NCBI GenBank assembly: GCA_027577595.1
Contig: JANBRJ010000006.1
Location: 186,001-250,000 of the forward strand
Origin: Coemansia sp. RSA 487
Lineage: Eukaryota; Kickxellomycota; Kickxellomycetes; Kickxellales; Kickxellaceae
DNA length: 64,000 bases
Reading direction: 5' to 3'
Part shown: positions 41,788-51,005 of the stretch, piece by piece
How positions within the stretch are numbered: position 1 is the stretch's first letter
Layout of the letters: every line of letters begins with the position of its first letter
The notes under the pieces: model-generated
What the model was told of the DNA's origin: nothing
Database searches by the model: none
What the model saw: only the letters and a program-made list of their open reading frames with translations
Translations under genes and position numbers: made by a program

Positions 41788-43254
41788 CTAGCGGTACCGG
41801 AACGACGGGAGCTTAGGGACTTGTTTAAAGAAGTACTGTGTGTCGCGCAGAGTGCATCGCCGGGCGGTACGCACAAGCCCGCCAAAGTTCTCCCTGCGCT
41901 CGGCGCACTCATCCTTGGCAGCATCGTAATACCATTTGTCTTCGGCGCGCTTATCCGACGCATCCTTGACACGACGCTCTACACGGCCAAAGCAGCGGTT
42001 GTGGAACAGCGCGCGTGTGAGGTGATGCCTCCACGTGCGCATGGCGGCCTCGTCCTCAATGCGCGCAATGTCGCGAACGAGATCGCTGATAGTATGCGAC
42101 GTACGTGCGGAAAACACCATCGTCTCGATGACCAGGTCAATAAGACTTGATTCCGACGGGATGCTGACAGGCAGCGCAGGCGGGGTTGTCAGAAACTCCT
42201 CGGTCTCGCTGTCAATCGAGTCAGCAAGGCACTCGCTTGGATCAACGATGCCTAGCAGCTCGCGTAGCGATTCCATCATCTCCTCGTCGGCCTTAGTTGC
42301 CCCACGTCTGATTTTGCCTTGTTTGGCATTCTGGTCGTTGTTGGTGCCGCTACTTTCACACCTCTGCGGCTTGCGCACCTTATCTGGCTTGCTCTGTTTA
42401 GACAGCTGCGCTGGGTCGACGTTTTCCTTCAATACAGCCGGCCGGGGCTTGTGCATTTTGGTAGCTACTGGTAGCGCCTTGGTAGGCTCGGGCACTGGTG
42501 TCGTCCCTAGTATATCGATCGAGTCCGGGAGAGTGTCCTCAAAATGATCATCCGGCTCAGCAAACGCCATGTCTGCCAGCTCGCTCATGTATATCGGTGA
42601 TGATGGTGGCAGGTCGTCAATCAGCTGCTTCGCTAGGAGCACAGATTTTCCGACATCTACTTGACCCGAGTCTGAAACCAGTGCGCATGCAGCGTCTGAA
42701 CTGTTTACCAGCGTATCCGTCGAACCTCTGTACTCACTTGACATCTCGCGCACACGCTTGTATGCAGGCTGCTCAGAGATATTCTCGCTGTCAGCTATGC
42801 GCTTGCGCACAGGCTCTGGCCACCAGTCATCGGCGCCAAGGTCAGAAGATGCACCAGTGCTCACTGTGCATGGTTCCGGCGCCGGCTGCTGCTCTTGCGG
42901 TGCACGAAACTTGTACTTGATCCCAACAAAGTTGATCTCGTCACCGGTTTGCAGGTCGATGGTGGAGCCTTTTGTGCACAGAACGCCGTTTACACGCACG
43001 CCATTTGTTCCAAGAATTCGCATTGAGTACCGGCCGCTTTCGGCGTCCTTGATCTCGGCATGGATGCGCGATATCGTTGTTGCTTTTCTCCCGATCTGCA
43101 CCATGCACCTGTGGCCGCGCCCGATGCTGACGGTACGTTGGTGCATTCCCCCGATGACCTTGGCTGCCAGTGCTTCGTACCAGCTCTCGTTGCCGGTTGC
43201 CTCTGCTGTCGGCTGTGTGTTGGTAGTATTGGCAGTGGTCGCTGATAACGACAT
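41788..43254 (-). CDS. FHA-domain protein, TOS4/PLM2-like
   Basis: The 488-aa protein has an N-terminal FHA domain (about residues 35-115: VSIGRGHRCMVQIG, ATTISRIHAEI, ILGTNGVRVNGV). The phosphothreonine-binding residues (G-R, S-R-I-H, N-G) are in place. The middle is long, polar and disordered. The C-terminal 110 residues form a conserved-looking block (LVIETMVFSARTSHTISDLV, then WRHHLTRALFHNRCFGRVER, then EDKWYYDAAKDE) that may be a winged-helix-like domain; I do not recognise it with certainty. Fungal FHA proteins of this layout, TOS4 and PLM2, are chromatin-bound cell-cycle regulators and targets of SBF/MBF. Two MluI cell-cycle boxes upstream fit that assignment. Confidence 0.65.
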   Translation of the reverse strand: MSLSATTANTTNTQPTAEATGNESWYEALAAKVIGGMHQRTVSIGRGHRCMVQIGRKATTISRIHAEIKDAESGRYSMRILGTNGVRVNGVLCTKGSTIDLQTGDEINFVGIKYKFRAPQEQQPAPEPCTVSTGASSDLGADDWWPEPVRKRIADSENISEQPAYKRVREMSSEYRGSTDTLVNSSDAACALVSDSGQVDVGKSVLLAKQLIDDLPPSSPIYMSELADMAFAEPDDHFEDTLPDSIDILGTTPVPEPTKALPVATKMHKPRPAVLKENVDPAQLSKQSKPDKVRKPQRCESSGTNNDQNAKQGKIRRGATKADEEMMESLRELLGIVDPSECLADSIDSETEEFLTTPPALPVSIPSESSLIDLVIETMVFSARTSHTISDLVRDIARIEDEAAMRTWRHHLTRALFHNRCFGRVERRVKDASDKRAEDKWYYDAAKDECAERRENFGGLVRTARRCTLRDTQYFFKQVPKLPSFRYR

Positions 43255-43520
43255 CCTCTTTTTATGGCCTTGTTTTGTTTGCGAGTTCTTGTGGATGATG
43301 CAGCGTTGTTACAAGTAGTGTGTGGGCTTTTTTTTGTGAAAAGCGAAGCAAGAGAAGAAAGAGTGTTATGCGCCTTCTGTGAGGGAGTTCTAAGCTAAAG
43401 AAAAGAAAAGGGAAAAGGGGCGTTGCCAGCGGGTGTGCTGATAGGCCCGACGAATGAAAAGCTACAAAGCCACGCATTTTCTTCTCTTTGGTCGATGTTT
43501 GTTGCTTCGCGTTTCTTTCA

Positions 43521-43566
43521 TTTTTCTCTGAACGCGTTTTCAATTTTTCTCTGAACGCGTTTTCAG
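43521..43566. promoter_or_regulatory. Tandem 23-bp repeat carrying two MluI cell-cycle boxes
   Basis: Two consecutive copies of a 23-bp unit (TTTTTCTCTGAACGCGTTTT plus three bases) differ only at the last base. Each contains ACGCGT (43532-43537 and 43555-43560), the palindromic core bound by MBF-type Mbp1/Swi6 factors that switch on G1/S genes. They lie about 280-305 bp upstream of the FHA-protein ATG. The sequence match is direct; the function is inferred from ascomycete MBF. Confidence 0.55.
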
Positions 43567-43780
43567 AAGGGAAAGGCACAAATCTGTCCCTCCCCAATTT
43601 TTTTTTCAAAAAACCCTCCATCAAATTTTTTTATAAAGATGCCCTCTTTAAAAATTTAAAAATTTGATGACATTTATCGCTCTGACATCCTTTTCTATGG
43701 CCAACGGTTTACTATGAATCACGCCGTTAGACCGGCTAATTAAGTTCTAGCAGTTCCTTATGTGTACGCTGATAATTTAA

Positions 43781-44098
43781 AGCCAAACAAGGTTCCTGAA
43801 CTTTTTGGTCGATCCTGAACAAAGAGAATTAAGAGCCGTGGGGAAGTGGCAGGAAAACAGACCAAAAGATCTCAACACCAAGAAATCGCAGACATCTGCA
43901 CCTCAGTCTACAGCTTCTGCCTTTTCAGCAATCAGAAATGAGGATAACAATACTCGCGGGAGGCCTTTCAATACTATGTGTGAGTGTGGTCGTTCTCATT
44001 GTAAACGTCGTAATTCATGTACACCAGTAGCACTCAAACAGGTGACGAAAAGGCAGATGAAGATAAATAACTTCAAGAAACAGGCCGCAAGGAAGTAA
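43781..44098 (+). other. Unassigned 105-codon open frame with a Cys/His motif, no early ATG
   Basis: The frame is open from 43781 to the stop at 44098 but its first ATG encodes only the last 40 residues (MCECGRSHCKRRNSCTPV onward). A Cys pattern C-x-C-x4-H-C-x6-C is followed by a basic tail rich in Lys and Arg. It could be the last exon of a small spliced gene, a gene remnant, or chance. I do not recognise a family. The codon content resembles coding sequence more than its surroundings do. Confidence 0.25.
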
Positions 44099-44988
44099 GC
44101 ATTTTCTTATATTCTCTTATATTTTCTATATACCGTATTTGTCAATTTATGCTTTCTTATCACACATAAGCGACAATATATATATATGTATATGATGTAG
44201 TGCTCTTAAAACTATTACATTTGGTTGTGGTTTTGTGTTGGTAAGAGCAATCGCAGGATGTGCGCTATTTGTTTATTGAATACATGATGTATATATCGAT
44301 GTATCCATGCTAAATCAAACATACATGCTATGTGTGGATAAGTACAATAGGAGCATTATGCTTGCACGGCATTTGAGACAAGCACTATGTAGATCCAGGG
44401 TAGTGCTGCATCGCTATAGCATCCATTACGTCCATCCGATATTGACAGATACATTCGTGCAGGGCTATCTGCGACGTACTTTTGGTCTAGACAGCACACG
44501 TCACTACTTTCCCAATGATGGCTGCAAAAATCGGAAAATGGCAAATGCTTGTCTCTTTCGCTTATTTATTTTATATTGAAAGAGCTTTGAGGCATGGTCA
44601 TAATAAAATGTCTAGAATGTGCTGCTAATGAAACAGCCAAAAGAGTGAGAAGAACGGCTTGCCAACTAAACAATCATATTTGCCATATCATTTTACAAGT
44701 ACTAATCTTTAAACGCCTTGTGTTGTAAACGTATCTTTTGTACTCTGTAGATTTTTCACATCCGAGCATCGTCAAAGCAACAAGGCAAGCGAATGTTGCT
44801 TTCGAAAAAACCCGATATAAGTGTCGATCGGCACAGGTTCAAGCAAGTGGCACTGGACACACCAGTTTCTAGTGAGCAGCATCGGTGGAAATGATGTGCT
44901 GGCTGGAAAATTGGCGGTGATCCAGTGCCACGCCAGCAATAGTATTTATATATATATATAGATTTCCATTTCAGCAGGCCCTGACAGG

Positions 44989-45045
44989 CCACATAAACCA
45001 CATGAATTCTAAAAACCACAGCCAAATTTATGTGGTTTTATGTGG
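44989..45045. repeat. Short inverted repeat (hairpin) upstream of PFKFB
   Basis: CCACATAAACCACAT at 44989-45003 pairs with ATGTGGTTTTATGTGG at 45030-45045, with one extra T and a 26-base loop. A related ATGTGGTTTGATGTG lies at about 45225. It could be a regulatory palindrome or a remnant of a small element. Confidence 0.5.
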
Positions 45046-45416
45046 TTTCGCATAAAATATTTTTTGTGGTGTGGCACGTAAACGTGTAAGCGTGCTTTCT
45101 TGCTTGACCTCTGATCCAATTCATATTGCGTTTGTGTATCAAATCAGCAATTTTAATATCCGATTTAGCAATGAGAAATCACCATATCGATATGATGCTC
45201 ATCAGAAAACATTGACTTTGAAACATGTGGTTTGATGTGAATTCGTCACGTCTTTTATGAACCCTTTTTAAACATTCAGCAACCTCTTTTTTATTCAGAA
45301 AAAGAAATAGCATAACTTCTCTATTATTCATTTCCTTTTCATTGACATTCAGTTCACATCATATACAGCCTTATAGTACTTTACAAACATACTCCTCTCT
45401 GTGAACTTGCGAGACA

Positions 45417-46745
45417 ATGGCAGCACAGCTCTACAAAACACACACTGGGCAGCTGTTCCACGCCGGCTCCATTGTAATAATCAACGTAGGGCTGCCAGCC
45501 CGAGGAAAGACCCACGGATCGCGGTCGCTAGTGCGGTACATGAACTGGCTTGGCGTAAAGTCAAAGTCCTTCCACATGGGCCAGTATCGACGCCGTCTCT
45601 ACGGAACAGACATCTCGGCAGACTACTTTGACCTGGGAAATGAAGAGATGGCTCAGGAGCGCATGAAAGCCGAGGACAGCTGCATTCAGGATATTATCGA
45701 GTATCTAACAAATGGTGGTGGCCAGCTAGCTATCTATGATGCTTCCAATCTTCGAGCTGCACGACGTCGCCAGATATATGACCGCTTCGAGAAGAGCCAA
45801 ATTCGCCCGCTTTTTGTCGAGTATGTATGTGGGAATGACGCAATTGTGGAAGAGAACATTCGCAAAGTAAAGATCACATCGCCAGACTATGTGACCATGG
45901 ATCCAGAGTCTGCGGTCAATGACTTTAAAATACGCATTTCTCGTATGGAGCCTTACTATGAGACGATCAACGACAATGACCTGAGCTACATAAAGCTGTA
46001 TAATGTGGGCGAGCACATTGAGGTCAACAACATCCGCGGCTATCTGCAATCGCGCGTTGTATTTTACATGATGAATCTGCACATCGCTGGCCGAACCATA
46101 TACCTTGCACGTAGCGGCGAATCCAGCAACGAGGGCTCGTACAAGGCCGATGCGCCGCTCTCCGAGACGGGCCACAAGTACGCAAGCAACCTACGCGACG
46201 CAATCATGCGGTGCATTAACGAGCGCAACAAGGACGTGTTGACAAAGACTGACGTCGACATCTCAAAGCGCGCGCTCAAGGTTTGGACGTCGACGCATGT
46301 GAAGAGCTACCAGACGGCAGAGTACTTTGCGCAGTGTGACAATGTCATTGTTAGACGACGCATGCTGCTCAAGGGACTGAACCCCGGGGTCTGCGAGAAC
46401 CTGAGCCTCGACGAGGTCAAGGAAAAGTTCCCTGATGAGTACAAGTCGTATCTGCACGATCCGTACCATCATCGATACTCTCTGGCTGAATCCTATCACG
46501 ATGTGTCCGTGCGTTTGGAGCCGGTCATTTTGGAGCTGGAGCGCGAGCGCGATGACATTCTTATTATTGCACCTGAATCTGCGCTACGCTGCATCTACGC
46601 ATACTTTGCGCCTGAGGGGTTACCCGATTCGCTGATCCCGACGCTTGCGTTCCCGCGGTCCATATTTGTCGAGCTAACGCCAACCGCCTATGGATGCAAA
46701 GAACGCAGGATAGGGATCAACCCCAGCTCCATTTTCAGCGATTAG
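45417..46745 (+). CDS. 6-phosphofructo-2-kinase with inactive fructose-2,6-bisphosphatase domain
   Basis: Makes fructose 2,6-bisphosphate, the activator of glycolysis. The 442-aa frame has the kinase domain first: Walker A NVGLPARGKTHGSRSLVRYM (about 22-40), FHMGQYRRRLYG, then AIYDASNLRAARRRQIYDRF and VFYMMNLHI at the junction. The second domain is phosphoglycerate-mutase-like, but where the active enzyme has RHGES it has ARSGES, replacing the phosphorylated His by Ser (about residue 233). The other catalytic landmarks are also changed: TSTHVKSYQTAEYF lacks the usual Arg, LNPGVCENLSLDEV lacks the catalytic Glu, and APESALRCIYAYF replaces the second His. It should therefore be a kinase only, as in yeast PFK26. 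The ATG follows an AT-rich leader; no intron is needed. Confidence 0.93.
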   Translation: MAAQLYKTHTGQLFHAGSIVIINVGLPARGKTHGSRSLVRYMNWLGVKSKSFHMGQYRRRLYGTDISADYFDLGNEEMAQERMKAEDSCIQDIIEYLTNGGGQLAIYDASNLRAARRRQIYDRFEKSQIRPLFVEYVCGNDAIVEENIRKVKITSPDYVTMDPESAVNDFKIRISRMEPYYETINDNDLSYIKLYNVGEHIEVNNIRGYLQSRVVFYMMNLHIAGRTIYLARSGESSNEGSYKADAPLSETGHKYASNLRDAIMRCINERNKDVLTKTDVDISKRALKVWTSTHVKSYQTAEYFAQCDNVIVRRRMLLKGLNPGVCENLSLDEVKEKFPDEYKSYLHDPYHHRYSLAESYHDVSVRLEPVILELERERDDILIIAPESALRCIYAYFAPEGLPDSLIPTLAFPRSIFVELTPTAYGCKERRIGINPSSIFSD

Positions 46746-47006
46746 ATCATAAGCATTAGATACAGCCGTTCCGATTTCCTTTCTCTCTTTTTTTACTTTA
46801 CCCTGTTGGTTGGCATATGATATATACCACAATCACTGTTGCAATATTTGCAAAAATTATATTGGCCTAGCAAAAAACGAGCATTTTTTGTGCTGTAGAC
46901 ACCAGTTGTTAAATTTTTTTAATTTATGTATATCAAGTATAAACATTCCAAGCAATTATCAGTATTAACGAAGAAAAAGGATAATAAGTGAGCAGTACAA
47001 ATAATC

Positions 47007-47936
47007 ATGCCGCCGAGACGACCACGAAACTTGCGCAAGACCAAAGACAGCATGGCCGACTGGGACGACAGCAAAGTGACACAAGGTGTGCCTTCAGAGT
47101 CACCAGCTGATACACGAAAGAAACCTTTGTCGCAGACAGCACGTATAGCCAGTTCCTCTGGTAACTCCAAAGAGACCGAAGACGTAGCTGGAGGAATATC
47201 TGTGGATGACTTGCGGGAGTTTCAGAAATACCGGCGTCACAAACAGCACGGAGTCGACGTGGAGGCGCTTGCTCGGGGTGAGCGCAGGAGACGGCAGCTG
47301 AAATCCGGGCATGTTCTTGATGGTAGTAGTCGAGGCAGCGTAGAGGACAAGGATGATGGTAGCAGCGGTGCAGCTTCACGGTCGCTCAGTGGTGCGTTCA
47401 CCGCTCAGACAAACAAACTGGATGCGAATAAACACATGATGTCGTATATTGAGAAAGAGATGGAGAAGCACCGGAGTACTGGTAACCATAATGAGGATAC
47501 CAAAGACCTCGATCATATGGATGGATCCCGTTCGCAGCAAGCTCCGAGAGCTAGCAATAACAACAATGATGACGATGACGACCCTTACCGCGTACCCAGC
47601 CATTTAAAGGTCATCGACGAAAAGCCATTGTCTGAGGGAAATGTTGCGATGGCTGCAAAAATGCTGACATCCATCCAGGAAGTGGACCTTGGTGCCGCGT
47701 CTCGCGCAAAGAATATCAGAGAAACAAATATGCTTGTGTCCCAGGCTAAACGTGGAACGTATGGTGGCAGTAGTGAGAAAAGCAGGGAAAGTACCACTGG
47801 GTCCGTACATACGTCGCTCGTGTACAACAGCAACAATGAGCCAAGATTCAAACAACACACAGACTTTTCCGAGCGCTCGTCAAGGGCCACTGACGACATT
47901 GCCTTGCAGAGGTTTAAAAAGAGAATGCGGCGATGA
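47007..47936 (+). CDS. TLS1/C9orf78 (HCA59) family protein
   Basis: C9orf78/Tls1 proteins are spliceosome-associated (partners of Brr2/PRPF8) and in fission yeast affect splicing of telomere genes. The 309-aa, highly charged protein has the family marks: DDLREFQKYRRHKQHGVDVE next to ALARGERRRR, then FTAQTNKLDANKHMMSYIEK, then DDPYRVPSHLKVIDEKP. The N-terminus (MPPRRPRNLRKTKD) is basic. No globular domain is expected. A poly-Asp/Asn stretch sits at about 187-195. It is uninterrupted and tandem with PFKFB, 261 bp downstream. Confidence 0.85.
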   Translation: MPPRRPRNLRKTKDSMADWDDSKVTQGVPSESPADTRKKPLSQTARIASSSGNSKETEDVAGGISVDDLREFQKYRRHKQHGVDVEALARGERRRRQLKSGHVLDGSSRGSVEDKDDGSSGAASRSLSGAFTAQTNKLDANKHMMSYIEKEMEKHRSTGNHNEDTKDLDHMDGSRSQQAPRASNNNNDDDDDPYRVPSHLKVIDEKPLSEGNVAMAAKMLTSIQEVDLGAASRAKNIRETNMLVSQAKRGTYGGSSEKSRESTTGSVHTSLVYNSNNEPRFKQHTDFSERSSRATDDIALQRFKKRMRR

Positions 47937-48123
47937 CCATTCTCTCTTGAAATGCGGTAGGAATATTGAACAAAAGAAAATAAAATATCATTAATTGTGG
48001 CGATGTGCTTGCAAGCCAAAGAAAAGGAAAGGAAAGGAAAATATGTGGAAAAAAATTCGAGAAAAAACACTCTCGAGGCACGGCCTCTTTTTTCTATCGC
48101 CCGACCACCGATGATTACTCCTG

Positions 48124-49530
48124 CTACTTGGCCTCTTCCTCCTCCTCCTTCTCTCTAACAGGGTCAAAGTAGGGATGGGTCATTGCCTCCTTGGCGGTCA
48201 AGCGATCCATGTGGTCGTAGCGCAGCAGCCGGTCGAGGAAGTCGATTGCCTCGGGTGACACAAACCGCTGGTTCTCGATGGTCACAAACTTGTGCCAGCT
48301 CTTCCGCGGATACGTGCCAAGGATCTTCTGGTAGTGCGCATCCAGCTTGATGTTGTACTTTTTCACGTACGCATTCAGCTCGTCGGTCCCCAGGACCTTG
48401 GCAATCTTCACCAGCTGGTCGTGGTTGTCGTGGCCGTGGAAGAAAGGCTCCTTGCGGAAGATCATGCTGCCAAACATACACCCAAGACTCCACATGTCGA
48501 GCGAATAGTCGTACGGCGTGTAGTCCACCAGAAGCTCAGGTCCCTTAAAGTACCGCGATGCAACACGCACGTTGTATTCGGTCTCTGGATGGTAGAACTC
48601 GGCTAGTCCCCAGTCAATCAAGCGGAGCATGCGCTTCTCGTGGTCAATCATAACGTTGTGCGGCTTGACGTCGCGGTGCATGATTCCGCGCGAGTGCGCA
48701 AAATCCAGCGCTTTGAGGAGCTCGTAGATGTAATAGCGAACATCGTAGTCGGTAAACATCGGATAGAGAGTCTTGAAATCCGCGTTGTTGATGTACTCCG
48801 AAACAAGAGCCGGTGTTTTGGATTGTGGGTCTCTTACAACGTCGAACAGCTGGATAATGTTGGGTCCGCCAGACAAGTTCTGCATGATCTGAATCTCGCG
48901 CTTAATCTTCTTCTTCTTCACGGGCTTCAGCACCTTGATCACGCACGACTGGCTGTTGGCAACGTTGATTCCCTCAAACACCTCAGAGTACTTGCCACGC
49001 CCAATCTTGCGAATAATCTCGTAATTCTCCTGGCTACCCCACTCGACTTGTAGATTTTCGTAGTCCCAGTAGGACCGCGGCATTTTGCTGTTTGCATCGG
49101 CGTACACGCGCGATTGCGTCACAATCAGCCCGGCTTCCGTAGTGTGCATGCTGCCCTTGTCTGCTGCCTGCATATTCGAGTACGGATTTGGCGGTTGTGC
49201 TGCCTCTTGCTCAGACTGATGGCGACCGAAACTCGTCCGGTGTCTGTTGGTGCCGATAGGTGGAAGTGTGCTTGGCTCTGCTTCTGCAATCTGCCCAGTA
49301 ACAACAAACTCGGAGAAAGGCGGCAATTCACTATTAGATGGCACAAAAGGACTACCTTTGGATTTAATATGTGGTTCGGGTTGGCGGATGTATACGTGTG
49401 CTGCCCAATATGCAAATGGAACGATCAGTGCAAGAATGTAGATATTATTTAGCAACACGGAGAGGCGCGCTCTTGGCTGGCTATGTGTCTGCAGTGCTGG
49501 ACAGGACATTATTGCAATCGTTGTCGGCAA
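48124..49530 (-). CDS. CKA1: Casein kinase 2 alpha catalytic subunit with an N-terminal extension
   Basis: Acidophilic Ser/Thr kinase. From about residue 140 the protein matches CK2 alpha throughout: [19 protein letters not shown], Gly loop [13 protein letters not shown], the basic patch [29 protein letters not shown], the CK2-specific DWG ([12 protein letters not shown]) and GPELLVDY. It ends in a Glu-rich tail. CK2 alpha normally begins only a few residues before RVYAD, but here the frame is open for 139 codons more, starting [14 protein letters not shown] and including a strongly hydrophobic run (about 25-42, [18 protein letters not shown]). There is no AG acceptor directly before the conserved start, so an intron does not obviously explain it. 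Internal ATGs at codons 120 and 128 would give a near-normal kinase. It is divergent from the 51006 gene. Confidence 0.9.
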   Translation of the reverse strand: MPTTIAIMSCPALQTHSQPRARLSVLLNNIYILALIVPFAYWAAHVYIRQPEPHIKSKGSPFVPSNSELPPFSEFVVTGQIAEAEPSTLPPIGTNRHRTSFGRHQSEQEAAQPPNPYSNMQAADKGSMHTTEAGLIVTQSRVYADANSKMPRSYWDYENLQVEWGSQENYEIIRKIGRGKYSEVFEGINVANSQSCVIKVLKPVKKKKIKREIQIMQNLSGGPNIIQLFDVVRDPQSKTPALVSEYINNADFKTLYPMFTDYDVRYYIYELLKALDFAHSRGIMHRDVKPHNVMIDHEKRMLRLIDWGLAEFYHPETEYNVRVASRYFKGPELLVDYTPYDYSLDMWSLGCMFGSMIFRKEPFFHGHDNHDQLVKIAKVLGTDELNAYVKKYNIKLDAHYQKILGTYPRKSWHKFVTIENQRFVSPEAIDFLDRLLRYDHMDRLTAKEAMTHPYFDPVREKEEEEEAK

Positions 49531-51005
49531 AGGAAAGTCAATGAGTCAGCATAAATAAACAAAGGATAGAACAAATTTTGTCAATAAAAGCAATAACAGT
49601 GGCAAATATGCAGAGGCTTGACTTGGATACAAAACAGTTTTTTCTAAAGAGAAAAGGTTGCAAGTGTTTCCTCGCCCAATGCACTCTAAAGATATAGCAA
49701 TAAATAGTACAAGTTTAGTGTACCCACTCACTGAGCAAAGACAGCTTTTGCAAAGTGCAGATATTGCACCTTATAAAGAAAGAGTGTGAAAGGGATGAGC
49801 TCAAAGAGAGTGATAACAAAGGCGATTCTATTAAGAATGCCAGTTTGATTGAGCTAAATGCAAAAAGGAAGAAGCGGTGTGAGCCAAGAAGTGGGCATAA
49901 AGAGCAAGAAAAAAGTTTAAATGTTTTCTCAAAAGGGAGTTATCTCACAAAAGCGCAAGAGAAAGAAGGCAACATGACGGCCCAGTGCTGGGTTGCTCTG
50001 GAGAATGTGGAAAGTAAAATCGAAGAACACAGTTTGGGCTTCTAGGCAGCAGCATTCTGCAAAAGGAAAAACATTCCACAAGCAGTAGCTTAAGAGCACT
50101 AGCATTGATTTTTTCATACTTTATCGCGCCTAATGCCTAGTTCTATCACTATACACCCTTGCACTTATCTCTATGTTTTATGTCTATGACCATCTGGTAA
50201 GAGTCAGGGCGCTCTTTTATCTTACACGCAAAGCCTGGTAAAGGAAAGAAGGAAGGAAGGAAGAGCTAGCAATAGCTTGTCACAGAAGAGCCAAATAAAG
50301 AGAAAAGCATTTGTATTGCTATAGACTTTTCTGCAGTCACAAATGTGCTTAAAAAGTCCACATCCAACAAAGTTACACAGGGGCTTGTGCTGAATTCAGC
50401 TTTGTATGCCGAATCCCAGGCCCAAGTAACGATTTTCTGCATCCAGCACCGTGAATGCGCAAAAATAAAAAGGAGTTGTACCAATCACCGGATTACGCTG
50501 GATTGACATCAGTTGCGGGTGGTCCTCTCCATTGAGTTTTATAAAACGCTTACCAGTACAAGTATCAAAAAGGAAGGCCTCGAAAAAAGATACTGAAAAG
50601 TATAACAAATATATTTGCAAAATGAGGGTTTGGACAAGACAAAAGTTTCGAAACCAAGTGTTTTTGCTTGGAGCCCAAGGACGGAGAAAGTGGAAATGCA
50701 AAATTGCTAATTTCCATGCGGCTCGAGCTGCTTTTTCCATCAGCCGAGCCTCTCACGTGCATTTAATGGTAAACAAACGAATAGCTGGATCAAGAAACAC
50801 CCTTGTTCTTTTGTCCTGACTCTTCTCCCTCTTCCTCTTGGATCCCTTTTCTTCTCCACATCCAGCTATTCGTCTCTCTGGTTTTTTCTAGTACTTAATA
50901 CATTCGTAAAAAGACGCGTACAAAAAATCTACTACCCTGGTTACCCACAGCCTGACCATACAAGCAAACATTGAAGGTATACGCTGCTTTTTTGGTGATG
51001 ATAAA
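49531..51005. other. Intergenic region between CK2 alpha (-) and the 505-aa protein gene (+)
   Basis: About 1.48 kb serving two divergent genes. It has Lys-rich short frames (for example 49755-50045) that look like chance, and a GGAA-type purine repeat near 50245. Nothing else was recognised. Confidence 0.55.

Larger units (their letters stand above)
43255..45416. other. Long intergenic region between the FHA gene (-) and PFKFB (+)
   Basis: About 2.16 kb, AT-rich. It holds the tandem cell-cycle boxes, an unassigned Cys-containing reading frame, a (TA)-rich stretch near 44180 and 44947, and a hairpin-forming sequence near 45000. No recognised RNA gene. Confidence 0.55.

Noticed and set aside
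41788-43254. FHA-protein as a forkhead transcription factor
   Set aside because: No forkhead domain is visible. The C-terminal block lacks the forkhead KPPYSYxxLI motif.
44307-44579. 90-codon frame in the spacer before PFKFB
   Set aside because: AT-rich sequence, no motif, no promoter context that would support it.
49755-50045. Lys/Glu-rich 96-codon frame
   Set aside because: Composition follows from the A/G-rich DNA, and it has no conserved motif.
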